Positions 24,309 to 33,706 are shown, numbered from the stretch's first letter. The stretch: 64,000 nt of DNA from Sheuella amnicola (GCF_010499255.1 NZ_JAAGRN010000011.1:1-64000); one strand, 5' to 3'. Made by a program: numbers and translations. Notes: a model not told the origin generated them from the letters alone.

Positions 24309-26084
24309 TTAGTTCTTCATCGATGAGGTTGTCGAGAGGTGCTCAAGCAAACCTTGGGCCATGGCGTTCAGGATGAGAAAGCAGGACGTGGCGCCGGCGT
24401 CGAGAACGCCGATCGAACGTTCGCCCAGTCGAGCGGACCGGCCGATGCGTGCTTGCATGCTGAAAGTCGAATCTTTACCTTTTTCGGCTGCTCGGGACAT
24501 GGCTTGCAGGGCATCTTCGAAAGTTGCATTCGCTTTAATCTGTTCGTTGTAGGCACTGAGTGCCGGCGCCAGAGTATCGATCAAGGTCTTATCGCCTACT
24601 GTGGCATGACCCATTTGTTGCACCCGCTTGACGGCTTGCGACAAGGCCTCTCCGAAGAGTGCGGCATCCATCTGTCTGTAGGGTGAAAGGACTTCGACGA
24701 ATCCATTGAAAAAATTCCCGTACAGAGGTCCCATTGAGCCTCCGATGTCATCCATCAATGCTTCGGATAACTGTGTCAACGCAGATGGCAAGCGTAGCGC
24801 TTCGTTGCCCATCGCATCCAATCGTATTGCACAGCCGTTGAATCCTTTCGCCATGTTGATGCCATGATCCCCATCTCCAATCAGTCCGTCGATTTCACTC
24901 AGATACTGACGGTTGGCGACGATGGTCTTGATCATTTCCCGTACGATATTTCCGCAAGTGTTTAAATCAATCGTTGGGCCACTTAATTCGCGAAGGGTCT
25001 GTTTGTTTATTTTCTCGTCAGCGGTTGTTGTTGTTATTCTGGACTGCACCGTCTTGAATTCGACCTGAGGCAATTTAGCCCCGCCGATGGTGACGCCAAC
25101 GCTTTGGCACGGATGATTCAGGCAGGCGAGAAGTTCATCGTCGAGCTTCATGAGCGACAAAGTCACGCCCATCATTTCCAAGGACGTAAAGAGATTGCCG
25201 ACTAATTTGAAAGCGATATTGAAACCTTTGCTTTGCAAGCGCTGCGCGACTTCACCATAAAGGATGTATTGTTCCATCAAAGGCGTAGCGCCAAGTCCCG
25301 AAATCAGAACGGCGACACGATCTCCGCTGATGAAAGGCAGGTCCGGCAGCAGAGCGTCCAGCATTTGTTGCGCCATTTCGGAGGCGCTGACGGTTTTTTG
25401 CACATTGATGCCTGGCTCGCCGTGATGTCCGATACCGACTTCCATTGTGCCAATTTCGATCGAAAAATTCGCTTTGCCAACCGCCGGAATCACACAGGCG
25501 GACAGGCCGATACCGATGCTGCGCGTGGCATTGATTGCCTTCTGCGCAATGGCGATCACTTCATCCAAAGTGCCTCCGGCATCGGCTTTTGCTGCGCCGA
25601 CTTTCCACATCAGGATTTCTCCCGCTACACCACGACGCTTGGCTTCATCACCCCTAGGGGCGGAGGGTACATCATCGTTGGCAACGACGGTTTTGACCGT
25701 TATGTTTTCACGGGCAGCCATTTCGATGGCCATTTTGACGTTCATATTGTCGCCGGCATAGTTGCCGTAAAGACAGGCTACTCCCGCACCTCCATCCGCT
25801 GCCCGCATGGCATCGAGAAAACTTTTTGCGGTTGGGGAGGAAAAAATTTCTCCGATTGCGACAGCATCCACCATGCCATCGCCGACATATCCTAAAAATG
25901 CGGGTTCATGACCGGATCCCCCTCCGGTGATTATTCCAACCTTGCCTTGCTGCGGGGAGGATTTGCGCTTAATGACTCGAGGATTGTCTGTGGGGCTTAA
26001 CGAGTCCTGATGGGCTAACAACCACCCTTTCAACATATCTTCGACCACGAGGTCGGGATGATTGATGACGCGATTCATGGACAT
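24309..26084 (-). CDS. DhaK-DhaL fused ketose kinase (dihydroxyacetone kinase family)
   Basis: A 591-residue ATP-dependent kinase. The DhaK part holds GGGSGHEPAFLGYVGDGM near the start and GHHGEPGI, whose His binds the ketone covalently. The DhaL part (about 375 on) carries the Mg-ATP motif IGDGDHGINMAKG. Fused enzymes of this form include dihydroxyacetone kinases and the L-/D-erythrulose kinases LerK and DerK. The EryI-like isomerase next to it favours a tetrulose as substrate. Genes before and after lie within about 25 bases. Confidence 0.85.
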   Translation of the reverse strand: MSMNRVINHPDLVVEDMLKGWLLAHQDSLSPTDNPRVIKRKSSPQQGKVGIITGGGSGHEPAFLGYVGDGMVDAVAIGEIFSSPTAKSFLDAMRAADGGAGVACLYGNYAGDNMNVKMAIEMAARENITVKTVVANDDVPSAPRGDEAKRRGVAGEILMWKVGAAKADAGGTLDEVIAIAQKAINATRSIGIGLSACVIPAVGKANFSIEIGTMEVGIGHHGEPGINVQKTVSASEMAQQMLDALLPDLPFISGDRVAVLISGLGATPLMEQYILYGEVAQRLQSKGFNIAFKLVGNLFTSLEMMGVTLSLMKLDDELLACLNHPCQSVGVTIGGAKLPQVEFKTVQSRITTTTADEKINKQTLRELSGPTIDLNTCGNIVREMIKTIVANRQYLSEIDGLIGDGDHGINMAKGFNGCAIRLDAMGNEALRLPSALTQLSEALMDDIGGSMGPLYGNFFNGFVEVLSPYRQMDAALFGEALSQAVKRVQQMGHATVGDKTLIDTLAPALSAYNEQIKANATFEDALQAMSRAAEKGKDSTFSMQARIGRSARLGERSIGVLDAGATSCFLILNAMAQGLLEHLSTTSSMKN

Positions 26085-26107
26085 GGCTTCTCCGTGCCGG
26101 GATGGAA

Positions 26108-26983
26108 TTATTGGCCAAGTTGCTGAGAAACAAATTGCATGGCGTATTTCAGGGCCGACTCGATCGTTTCAAGCGGAACACGCTCGGCAGACCGATTCGG
26201 TTTGGAATCGGATTTGCGGTGCAATCGCAACGGCATTTCAATCGAAAGCGACAAATTCGTGGGTTTAACTGCTTGCACAATCGCTGCGCAATCGGCAACA
26301 CCAGCGTTTAAGGGTGAAAAGAAATAACCTTCGGGTCGGACTTGAACGTTTTTAATATGCGTGTGCAAGCAGTGCTGCATTGCGTCTAGTGCGTCTTGGG
26401 TCGGATCGACTGATGGACGATGTGAAATCGTGTTGCCTGCATCGTAGTTCAGGCCGACGCGCGGATGATTAATTTGAGCAAGAAGTTGCTCGGCATCTGC
26501 CGCTGTGTTGAGAAGATTGTCCGATCCATCGCCCGGATTTTCCAACCCGATCAGCATGTCCAGTTCGTCTGCATGAGCCGCCAGAACTGCGATGTTTTCA
26601 TAAAATCGATTTTCAGTCGCACGTGCGGAAGCGTTGGTATTGATTACGCGAGCGCCGATGCGCCGAGCGAAATCCATTCTGCCCTTAAACACTTCAATTG
26701 CATCTTCCCGGCCGAGATCGATGTGCGAAGAGAAAGCAAAGCAGCTGATGCCGTGATCTTTCAACCATGTGGCGTATTGAGTGGCATTTTTTTCAGTGAA
26801 AGTGCTTTCATCGAACGGTTCCGTGTAGCCGACGATGAAAGCGGGTTCTACGTGAGTTGCACCGATTTTTTTCAGGCTTTCCAGCATGGCCGGAAAACTG
26901 TAACCGTCATAAGGTGCGCCGGAAATCGAAACAATACGCTCTCCAGCGTTATCTCTGATGGCGGACGAAAGAATGGGGTGCAT
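26108..26983 (-). CDS. Xylose-isomerase-like TIM-barrel sugar isomerase/epimerase
   Basis: A 291-residue member of the AP-endonuclease-2 family. Metal-site residues are suggested by IGLENPGDG (Glu), GLNYDAGN (Asp), HTHIKNVQ (His) and LSIEMP (Glu) on successive barrel strands. The family includes hydroxypyruvate isomerases, ketose 3-epimerases and EryC of erythritol catabolism. In this operon a 3-epimerase or isomerase acting on tetrulose or tetrulose phosphate is the simplest role. An apiose isomerase is the main alternative. Confidence 0.75.
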   Translation of the reverse strand: MHPILSSAIRDNAGERIVSISGAPYDGYSFPAMLESLKKIGATHVEPAFIVGYTEPFDESTFTEKNATQYATWLKDHGISCFAFSSHIDLGREDAIEVFKGRMDFARRIGARVINTNASARATENRFYENIAVLAAHADELDMLIGLENPGDGSDNLLNTAADAEQLLAQINHPRVGLNYDAGNTISHRPSVDPTQDALDAMQHCLHTHIKNVQVRPEGYFFSPLNAGVADCAAIVQAVKPTNLSLSIEMPLRLHRKSDSKPNRSAERVPLETIESALKYAMQFVSQQLGQ

Positions 26984-27012
26984 AAAATGCCTTTAAAAAT
27001 GCAGATCGAGAT

Positions 27013-27762
27013 TTAGTGGATGAGCATTCCACCATTGCAGTCCAGCGTGATGCCGGTGCAGTATTTCGACAGATCGCTAGCCAGGAAAGTCACGCAGCCT
27101 GCGACATCGTCAGGCTCTCCAATGCGACCCAATGGAATACCATCGAGGATGGCTTGATGGCGGTCTGCAGGGATTTTTCCCTTGTTAATGTCGGTTGCAA
27201 TCAGACCGGGGGTGACGCAATTCACGCGAACACCGTTGCCGCCATAATCACGCGCGATGGCGCGAGCCAAGCCTAGGATGCCACCTTTGGCTGCAGAGTA
27301 GTGTGGGCCGCCCAGAATGCCGCCACCACGTTGCGCGGAAACCGAAGAAATGCAGATAATTGATCCGCTACCCTGTTTGATCATGCCGGGCAATACAGCT
27401 TGCGATACAAGCAGCGTACCGCGCAGGTTGACATCAAGCACAGCGTCGTAATCTTCTTCGGTAATGTCTAGCGTTCTGCGAGGTTGGGTAATGCCGGCAT
27501 TATTCAGCAGTACATCAATGCGTCCCGTTTTAGCGAGCGCTTCGGCTACGGCCTTTTCGACTGAGGCTTTTTTGGTGACATCGCCGACAACGCCTATGTG
27601 CTCTGGACCGAGGCGTGCGGCGGCCGCGGCAGGATCAGCCGCTTCCAGGTCCATGATGATGACTCGTGCGCCGTTCGCAGCCATCATGCGCGCACTGGCA
27701 AAACCAAGACCATTTAAACCAGCACCGCCGGTCACCAGGGCAACCTTGTTCTTTAACAGCAT
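27013..27762 (-). CDS. SDR-family polyol/sugar dehydrogenase
   Basis: A 249-residue classical short-chain dehydrogenase. The NAD(P) site appears as TGGAGLNGLGFASA, with Asp in IIMDLEA favouring NAD; NNAG is near residue 86 and the catalytic YSAAK near 155. It is first of four tightly spaced genes followed by isomerase, kinase and RpiB-like isomerase. A likely reaction is oxidation of a tetritol (erythritol, threitol) or related alcohol to the ketose. A start MLLKNKVALVTGG is normal for the family. Confidence 0.85.
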   Translation of the reverse strand: MLLKNKVALVTGGAGLNGLGFASARMMAANGARVIIMDLEAADPAAAAARLGPEHIGVVGDVTKKASVEKAVAEALAKTGRIDVLLNNAGITQPRRTLDITEEDYDAVLDVNLRGTLLVSQAVLPGMIKQGSGSIICISSVSAQRGGGILGGPHYSAAKGGILGLARAIARDYGGNGVRVNCVTPGLIATDINKGKIPADRHQAILDGIPLGRIGEPDDVAGCVTFLASDLSKYCTGITLDCNGGMLIH

Positions 27763-27891
27763 TTTGTCTGCTCCACTCTGTGATGAATAAGGGGCAGATT
27801 GTTGATTTTTTTAAAACGGCGTGCAATGCAGAAAAGCTCAACTCCCGTTGAATAATTTTCAATGACGGGGAAAATAAAACGGAACTAAGTG

Positions 27892-28776
27892 TTAACCCTG
27901 CCTGGCTTCGTTTTTCAGCCACTCAGTGAAGCGCACGACTCTAGGCCATTGGCTGTGTTGTTTGGGATAAACGATGTGATGCGCATGAACTGTAATAGGC
28001 TTGCGATCCGGAAAAACAGGAACAAGTTCCCCGCGCTTGATCGCCCCCTCGGCCATCTTACTGCTATCAAGGGCGATTCCCAGGCCTTGGACAGCGGCTT
28101 CAATCACCATGTAGGCCCGATCGAAACTCAATGCATAGCGACTTGGCGTGTTTGGAACCCCGTGGGCTGCGAACCATCGTGGCCATTGAACAATATTCAC
28201 ATCCGAAAATATCAGATCCTCTTTGAGCAGGTCTTCCGGAGTTTCTATTGAGAGATTGCTTTTCAGTGCGGGGCTGATCAGAGGGATGATTTCCTCCGGA
28301 AACAGGCTTTCGACATGAAGGCTTGGCCAATGGGCCAGACCATAACGGATATCGACATCGATTTCAGCTCGGGTGAAGTCCGATTCAAGGTGCGAGGATG
28401 AAAGTTGTACGCGAATGTCCGGGTGCAAAGCCCGAAAAGCCGATAATCGGGGCATCAGCCAGACCGAGGCAAAAGAGGGACTGGAGTGCAATCGAAGCAC
28501 TTCGACAGTTTCAGCTGATCGCGCTTGTTGGGCTGCGTTGGCAATGACATCCAGCGCTCCGGAAATTTCGCGTTGGAAACGGGCTCCCGCGGGCGTCAGT
28601 CGTAGCCCCGAGTGTGATCTTTCGAACAATGTACAACCGACAAAGGTCTCAAGATTCGTAATCTGATGGCTGACTGCAGATACCGTCAGATTCAATTCTT
28701 CGGCCGCTTTGCTAATGCTGCCTAGTCTGGCAACGACCTCCAGGGCAAGGATACTTTTAAAAGGTGGCAGACGCAT
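27892..28776 (-). CDS. LysR-family transcriptional regulator (GcvA-like)
   Basis: About 294 residues. The HTH spans FKSILALEVVARLGSISKAAEEL and the recognition helix region LTVSAVSHQITNLE; the co-inducer domain follows. I chose the ATG at 28776 because family members begin with R-L-P-P just before the first helix; an in-frame upstream start would add 21 atypical residues. It lies between two divergent arms of a sugar gene cluster and is probably its regulator, controlling both the SDR-kinase arm downstream and the transketolase arm across the intergenic region. Confidence 0.88.
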   Translation of the reverse strand: MRLPPFKSILALEVVARLGSISKAAEELNLTVSAVSHQITNLETFVGCTLFERSHSGLRLTPAGARFQREISGALDVIANAAQQARSAETVEVLRLHSSPSFASVWLMPRLSAFRALHPDIRVQLSSSHLESDFTRAEIDVDIRYGLAHWPSLHVESLFPEEIIPLISPALKSNLSIETPEDLLKEDLIFSDVNIVQWPRWFAAHGVPNTPSRYALSFDRAYMVIEAAVQGLGIALDSSKMAEGAIKRGELVPVFPDRKPITVHAHHIVYPKQHSQWPRVVRFTEWLKNEARQG

Positions 28777-28871
28777 GGGTAAACCCGAATAATAATTTTT
28801 TTCAAATAAAGTTGAACCATACCGCCTTGTCGACTTCACTGCATCTCACAATAATGCTGGAAATTCAAAAA

Positions 28872-28918
28872 ATCAATTGGAGACGGGCAGAGGGTTTTTC
28901 CTGTGTCTAAGAATTGAT
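28872..28918. promoter_or_regulatory. Candidate LysR operator: two-part inverted repeat
   Basis: ATCAATT (28872-28878) and AGAC (28881-28884) are mirrored by GTCT (28905-28908) and AATTGAT (28912-28918). The arms span 47 bases in the divergent region between the LysR gene and the transketolase gene, centred about 70 bases before the latter. LysR regulators bind such long interrupted dyads, but the centre is wider than a simple T-N11-A site. Confidence 0.5.
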
Positions 28919-28965
28919 CGTCTTCCTGATTTATCTCACTCTAAAACAGATATTTATTCCAACCT

Positions 28966-29808
28966 ATGACTGAATTGATTGAATCGCTCAAGGCGCGCGC
29001 TTATCGCATCCGTCGCTTTGCCTTAAGGATGGGTGAAGTGCAAGGGCAGGGCTATATCGGTCAAGCGCTTGGCATGGCTGATATTCTGGCCGTTGCATAT
29101 GGCCACGCCATGCGATTCGAGCCCAAGGATCCGCATTGGGAAGGGCGTGACCGCTTTCTTTTGTCGCATGGTCACTATGCCATCGCCCATTATGCCGCCT
29201 TAATCGAGGCCGGCATTATCGACGAAGAGGAGTTGGAGACTTATGGCTGCGATGATAGCCGTCTCCCGATGTCAGGCATGGCGACCTATACCCCCGGGAT
29301 GGAGATTTCCGGCGGATCGCTTGGACAAGGGTTGAGTATCGGAGTGGGGATGGCGTTGGGTTTGCGTCAGAAGCGTAATCCGGCGTTCATTTACAACTCC
29401 ATGTCCGACGGCGAGCTTGATGAAGGTTCGACTTGGGAGGCAGCCATGTCTGCTGCCCATCATAATTTGTCGAACCTGATCGTGCTGGTTGATATCAATA
29501 ATCAGCAAGCGGATGGAAATTCGAACCAGATACTGCGTTTCGAACCGATTGCAGACAAATGGCTGGCTTTTGGTTGGCATGTTCAGCGCGTGGATGGCAA
29601 CGATATCAAGGCGGTACTGAATGCTTTTGACGAGGCTAGGCAAACCAAGGTGAATCAGCCTCGCGTGATTTTGTTCGATACCTTGATGGGTAAGGGCGTT
29701 CCTTTTCTGGAGCAGCGGGAAAAGAATCACTTTATTAGAGTGGATGCAGGCGAATGGCAAAGTGCCATTTCGATTCTGGATGCCGCAAATCAGGGAGTTT
29801 CGAAATGA
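28966..29808 (+). CDS. Transketolase-like subunit A (N-terminal, TPP-binding)
   Basis: A 280-residue protein equal to the first third to half of transketolase. The TPP/Mg motif appears as MSDGELDEGSTWEAAMSAAH then VLVDINNQQ. Upstream are RDRFLLSHGHYAIAHYA and GGSLGQGLSIGVGMALG, both typical. Its stop overlaps the ATG of subunit B (ATGA). Split transketolases occur in apulose-4-phosphate (AptAB) and sulfosugar (SqwGH) pathways and as general enzymes. With an erythrulose-type operon across the promoter, a substrate such as erythrose 4-phosphate or apulose 4-phosphate is plausible. Confidence 0.88.
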   Translation: MTELIESLKARAYRIRRFALRMGEVQGQGYIGQALGMADILAVAYGHAMRFEPKDPHWEGRDRFLLSHGHYAIAHYAALIEAGIIDEEELETYGCDDSRLPMSGMATYTPGMEISGGSLGQGLSIGVGMALGLRQKRNPAFIYNSMSDGELDEGSTWEAAMSAAHHNLSNLIVLVDINNQQADGNSNQILRFEPIADKWLAFGWHVQRVDGNDIKAVLNAFDEARQTKVNQPRVILFDTLMGKGVPFLEQREKNHFIRVDAGEWQSAISILDAANQGVSK

Positions 29809-30806
29809 GCGCAGATCAAAAAACTGTCAAACCACGTTTGACCACTTCTGCGATGATTGCGTCCATTGCCAGTGAAGGTCAGCGCGTGCGCGCAGCGCCT
29901 TTTGGCAAAGCGCTTGTGGAGTATGCCGCAGATCGCCCTGAAGTCGTCGGAATGACCGCTGATCTTGCGAAATACACCGACTTGCATCTGTTCGCCCAAG
30001 CGTATCCCGATCGGTTCTTCCAGATGGGAATGGCAGAGCAATTGTTGATGGGGGCTGCAGGGGGAATGGCCAAGGAAGGGTTCATTCCGTTTGCCACGAC
30101 GTATGCGGTGTTCGCATCTCGACGCGCATATGATTTTGTTCATCAAGTGATCGCGGAAGAGAATTTGAACGTCAAGTTGGCTTGCGCGTTGCCCGGACTG
30201 ACTTCCGGTTATGGACCGAGTCACCAGGCGACAGAAGATATCGCGATGATGCGCGGCATCCCCAATTTGACGATCATCGATCCATGCGATGCATTGGATG
30301 TCGAGCAAATGGTACCCGCGGCGATCGAACACAAAGGCCCGGTCTATATGCGTTTGCTCAGAGGCCAAGTGCCTCTGGTTCTGGATGAATACGACTATAA
30401 GTTCGAGATTGGTCGCGCCAAGATGCTGCGTGACGGAAAGGATGTGTTGATTATTTCCAGCGGCATCATGACGATGCGAGCGCTGGAAGTCGCCAATGAA
30501 ATGGCCGGAGGCGCCGCCGAAGTGGCTGTCTTGCATGTCCCGACAATCAAGCCACTGGATACGGACACAATTTTGCGCGAGGCGTCTCGCTCCGGACGGA
30601 TGGTCATTGTTGCCGAAAATCATTCGGTAATCGGTGGGCTTGGCGAGGCAGTCGCCGGGGCGCTCATGCGTGCGCGCATCAGCCCTGAGTTTCATCAAAT
30701 CGGATTGCCTGATCGCTTTTTGGATGCGGGCGCATTACCAACCTTGCATGATCGTTACGGAATTTCGACTGCATCGATCGTCACTTTCATCAAGAGCAAG
30801 CTTTGA
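29805..30806 (+). CDS. Transketolase-like subunit B (C-terminal)
   Basis: A 333-residue protein with the pyrimidine-binding and C-terminal domains of transketolase. The Glu that activates TPP lies in RFFQMGMAEQLLMGAAGGMA. FATTYAVFASRRAYDFVHQ and LTSGYGPSHQATEDIAMMR follow the family, and GLGEAVAGAL sits in the C-terminal domain. I chose the ATG at 29805 because it overlaps the A-subunit stop; an upstream in-frame ATG would lie inside subunit A. The two subunits must assemble to make a full active site. Confidence 0.88.
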   Translation: MSADQKTVKPRLTTSAMIASIASEGQRVRAAPFGKALVEYAADRPEVVGMTADLAKYTDLHLFAQAYPDRFFQMGMAEQLLMGAAGGMAKEGFIPFATTYAVFASRRAYDFVHQVIAEENLNVKLACALPGLTSGYGPSHQATEDIAMMRGIPNLTIIDPCDALDVEQMVPAAIEHKGPVYMRLLRGQVPLVLDEYDYKFEIGRAKMLRDGKDVLIISSGIMTMRALEVANEMAGGAAEVAVLHVPTIKPLDTDTILREASRSGRMVIVAENHSVIGGLGEAVAGALMRARISPEFHQIGLPDRFLDAGALPTLHDRYGISTASIVTFIKSKL

Positions 30807-30883
30807 TGCGCGTGTTTTATGTGCATCGTAGGTTCTAGTTTTCAAACAAACTGGATTATTTATTTCAACCGAGGAGACAAAGA

Positions 30884-31870
30884 ATGAAATCCTTCAGCAA
30901 ATCCGTTGCCCTGACGTCATTGGTTCTAGCAGCATGGGGTGCGCAAGCGCAAACCAAACTGACGTTGGGCCACAATGCCGCCGTCGGCAATCCTAAACAC
31001 GAAGCCTCGGTGAAGTTTGCCGAACTGGTCAATCAGAAAAGCAACGGCAAATATGTCGTTCAGGTCGCGCCGGCCGCTCAGCTTGGCGACGATGTGCCGA
31101 TCCTGACTTCGTTGCGTAACGGTAGCGTGGATTTTGCCGCGAACTCGCAAGGCTCTATATCGACCGTTGTTCCCGAATATGCCGCTTTTGGCATGCCGTT
31201 CCTGTTCCCGAATTTGCCCACCGCATGGAAGGTTCTCGATGGCCCGGTTGGAGCCGAACTGGCGAAAGCCACCGAAGGCAAAGGCATGGTTGTTCTGGGA
31301 TATTGGGATAATGGCATCCGTCATATCTCTAACAATACCCGGCCGATCAATGCTCCTGCCGACTTGAAAGGATTGAAAATCCGCACACCGCCCGATGCCG
31401 TGACGATCGACATCATCAAGGCGCTTGGTGGCGAGCCTGAGCAGATCAAGTTTTCTGAACTGTATGTCGCTTTGCAGCAGGGTGTCGTAAATGGACAGGA
31501 AAATCCGTTGATGAACATTTGGTCGTCAAAGTTGTACGAAGTCCAGAAAAACATTTCGATGACTGCGCACAAATACGAGATGACTCCTTTTGTCATGTCG
31601 AAGCGGACTTACGACAAAATGTCGGAAGCTGATCGCAAGATGATTCGCGAAGCGGCAGCGGAGGCGACCAAGTACAACCGTCAACTGTCATTGGAGTCGG
31701 ATAACAAGCTGGAGGGTGAATTGAAAGCCAAGGGTGTGGCGATCAATCGTCCGGACCTCGCTCCGTTCAATGCCGCGACCGCTTCGGTCACCGACAAGTG
31801 GATCGCAGGCCCTCAAGGCAAGTTTGTCAAGCAAGTGGTTGACGCTGCCAAGCAGGCGCGCGGTAATTAA
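30884..31870 (+). CDS. dctP: TRAP transporter substrate-binding protein (DctP family)
   Basis: A 328-residue periplasmic receptor with signal peptide ending at GAQAQT. It follows DctP folds: LGHNAAVGNPKHEASVKFAE at the start, NGSVDFAANSQGS, and the conserved Arg in LKGLKIRTPP that forms a salt bridge with a carboxylate in most ligands. GVVNGQENPLMNIWSSKLYEV is also typical. The kept Arg suggests the imported substrate is an acid, for example a sugar acid. dctQ follows after 20 bases. A GAGGAGA ribosome-binding site precedes the ATG. Confidence 0.93.
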   Translation: MKSFSKSVALTSLVLAAWGAQAQTKLTLGHNAAVGNPKHEASVKFAELVNQKSNGKYVVQVAPAAQLGDDVPILTSLRNGSVDFAANSQGSISTVVPEYAAFGMPFLFPNLPTAWKVLDGPVGAELAKATEGKGMVVLGYWDNGIRHISNNTRPINAPADLKGLKIRTPPDAVTIDIIKALGGEPEQIKFSELYVALQQGVVNGQENPLMNIWSSKLYEVQKNISMTAHKYEMTPFVMSKRTYDKMSEADRKMIREAAAEATKYNRQLSLESDNKLEGELKAKGVAINRPDLAPFNAATASVTDKWIAGPQGKFVKQVVDAAKQARGN

Positions 31871-31890
31871 TTCAGCCAGGATTTCACCCT

Positions 31891-32415
31891 ATGAACGTAT
31901 TGCTTAAAACTTGCGATGTCATCGATACAGTCATCCAAAAAATCTGTCGGATCGTTTTGTATGCGACGACTGTTGTGCTTTTTCTGGTGCTGACGATCAA
32001 CGTGTTTTTGCGTTACTTGCTTGGAAATAGCTTGAGTTCGGCGGGTGAAATCCCTGAATTGATATTCCCCTGGCTGGTGATGGCGGGAGTGGTGCTGGCT
32101 GCTCAGCATGGCTCGCACATCGCCATTTCATGGTTCGTCGACAAATTAACCGATTCGATGCGCAAAGTAGTTGCCGTTTTGAATTGCGCAATTTTGGTCG
32201 CAGCGTATAGCGCGTTGGCGTGGGGCACATATACGCTTATGCCAATTGTCAGCGACGAAAGAACACAGGTTTTGAAAGTGCCTTCTTCCGTCACTTATTC
32301 ATGCATGCTGATTGCATTTGTCTTTCTTGTTGTCACATCGCTTACCCAGATGGCGAGGTTGTTCGTTTCAAAAGCACCTGCGCCTCCTGCGATGAATATT
32401 TCTGAAGCGGTTTGA
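31891..32415 (+). CDS. dctQ: TRAP transporter small permease (DctQ family)
   Basis: A 174-residue inner-membrane protein with four hydrophobic segments. NVFLRYLLGNSLSSAGEIPELIF is split over the first two helices, and the AAQHGSHIAISWFVDKL loop matches DctQ. It forms the membrane complex with DctM. Spacing on both sides (20 and 16 bases) marks one operon. Confidence 0.93.
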   Translation: MNVLLKTCDVIDTVIQKICRIVLYATTVVLFLVLTINVFLRYLLGNSLSSAGEIPELIFPWLVMAGVVLAAQHGSHIAISWFVDKLTDSMRKVVAVLNCAILVAAYSALAWGTYTLMPIVSDERTQVLKVPSSVTYSCMLIAFVFLVVTSLTQMARLFVSKAPAPPAMNISEAV

Positions 32416-32431
32416 GACTAAAGGATAAATC

Positions 32432-33697
32432 GTGCTATCAACTATTACTTTTGTCGCATTCCTCGCGCTTGCCTTGCTGGGCCTACCGATTGCGCACGCA
32501 CTGATCGTCGGCGCCGAGCTTGGTTTGCTTCCTTCGGATCGTCTTGGAGTTGAATTCATCGTCACGCAGCTGGTGACGCAGACCCAGAGCTTTCCTCTGA
32601 TCGCGATTCCATTTTTCATGTTGACTGGCTCACTGATGGTCGGCGGAAAGCTTGGGCAGCACTTGATCGATTTGTTGACCACGCTGATGGGAAGGTTTCA
32701 TGGCGGTCCTGCTCAGGTTGGCGTACTTTCGTCGACGATTTTCGGTGGCGTTTCCGGCTCCGCAGTTGCGGATGCTTCGGCAATTGGTTCTTTGTTGATT
32801 CCATGGTTAAAAAAGCTAGGGTATCCCTCGGCATTTTCCGCCGGTACATTAGCAGCAGCCGCGACGATCGATATTTTGATTCCGCCCTCGATTCCGATGA
32901 TTATCTATTCTCTGGTTTCGAACGCATCGATCGGCGCCTTGTTCGTTGCCGGTATTTTGCCGGGTATCATCATGTGCGTAGGCTTCATGCTGGTTTGCTA
33001 TATCCAAGGCCGACGTCGCAATTTTCCAAGAGATAACACCCCTTTCAATTGGAAAAGTTTCAATGCACAACTCTTTTATTCCATGCCAGCGTTGGCATTG
33101 CCGATTCTGATCATCATCTTTTTGCGATTTGGCATTGCGACGCCGACTGAAGTCAGCGTGATGTCCACCTTGTACGCCCTGATCGTTTCGTTGACGATCT
33201 ACCGCGATTTGACGCTTGCCCGCCTTAAGCATTCCATTATCGATGCCGGCTTGGCCACATCGGTTGTGATGCTGATTATTATGGCTTCAAGTGTTATTGG
33301 CTGGATTCTTACATTCGAGCAATTACCCGCGACTTTTGTCGAATTTGCCCAGAACTCGCTCGGTCATCCCTGGATGATTATTCTTGCAATGAACGTGATT
33401 ATGCTTGCGGTTGGCATGTTCATTGATTTGCCCGCCGCCGTGCTGTTGTTGACGCCGATGTTTGTTCCGTTGGCAGATGCGATTGGCATGGACACGGTTC
33501 AACTCGGGATTATGATGATCATCAACCTTTCGATTGGCCTGTATCATCCTCCTGTGGGGACCACACTATTCATCACCAGCTCTATTGCCAAGGTGAAGAT
33601 GGGCAAGGTTGTCATCGAACTGATTCCTTTTTATTTCGTCGCCATTGGTATTCTGATGCTGTTTAGCTTCGTACCGGCGATGACTTTGCGAATGTAG
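32432..33697 (+). CDS. dctM: TRAP transporter large permease (DctM family)
   Basis: A 421-residue permease with about 12 hydrophobic segments. FPLIAIPFFMLTGSLM, FGGVSGSAVADASAIGSLLIP and AATIDILIPPSIPMIIYS are DctM hallmarks; the last contains the sodium/substrate region. A GTG start at 32432 is supported by AAAGGA at the right distance. It completes a DctPQM importer that uses the sodium gradient. The next gene begins 9 bases after its stop. Confidence 0.95.
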   Translation: MLSTITFVAFLALALLGLPIAHALIVGAELGLLPSDRLGVEFIVTQLVTQTQSFPLIAIPFFMLTGSLMVGGKLGQHLIDLLTTLMGRFHGGPAQVGVLSSTIFGGVSGSAVADASAIGSLLIPWLKKLGYPSAFSAGTLAAAATIDILIPPSIPMIIYSLVSNASIGALFVAGILPGIIMCVGFMLVCYIQGRRRNFPRDNTPFNWKSFNAQLFYSMPALALPILIIIFLRFGIATPTEVSVMSTLYALIVSLTIYRDLTLARLKHSIIDAGLATSVVMLIIMASSVIGWILTFEQLPATFVEFAQNSLGHPWMIILAMNVIMLAVGMFIDLPAAVLLLTPMFVPLADAIGMDTVQLGIMMIINLSIGLYHPPVGTTLFITSSIAKVKMGKVVIELIPFYFVAIGILMLFSFVPAMTLRM

Positions 33698-33706
33698 AGA
33701 GCTGAA

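Noticed and set aside
25233-25895. A 220-codon open frame opposite the DhaK-DhaL kinase
   Set aside because: Antisense to a well-conserved kinase with all active-site motifs; translation is Asp/His/Arg-rich and unlike a protein.
27844-27869. Hairpin between the LysR and SDR genes as a terminator
   Set aside because: CCCG-TTGAA pairs with TTCAA-TGA-CGGG only through a 3-base bulge, and no clear T run follows on either strand.
29790-30698. A 302-codon open frame opposite transketolase subunit B
   Set aside because: It lies antisense to a clear transketolase domain, and its His/Arg-rich translation has no recognisable motif.
28966-30806. The split pair as pyruvate-dehydrogenase E1 or DXP synthase
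   Set aside because: The TPP region and the SHGHYAIAHYA and GLTSGYGPSHQATEDIA stretches are transketolase-type, and no E2/E3 genes are nearby.
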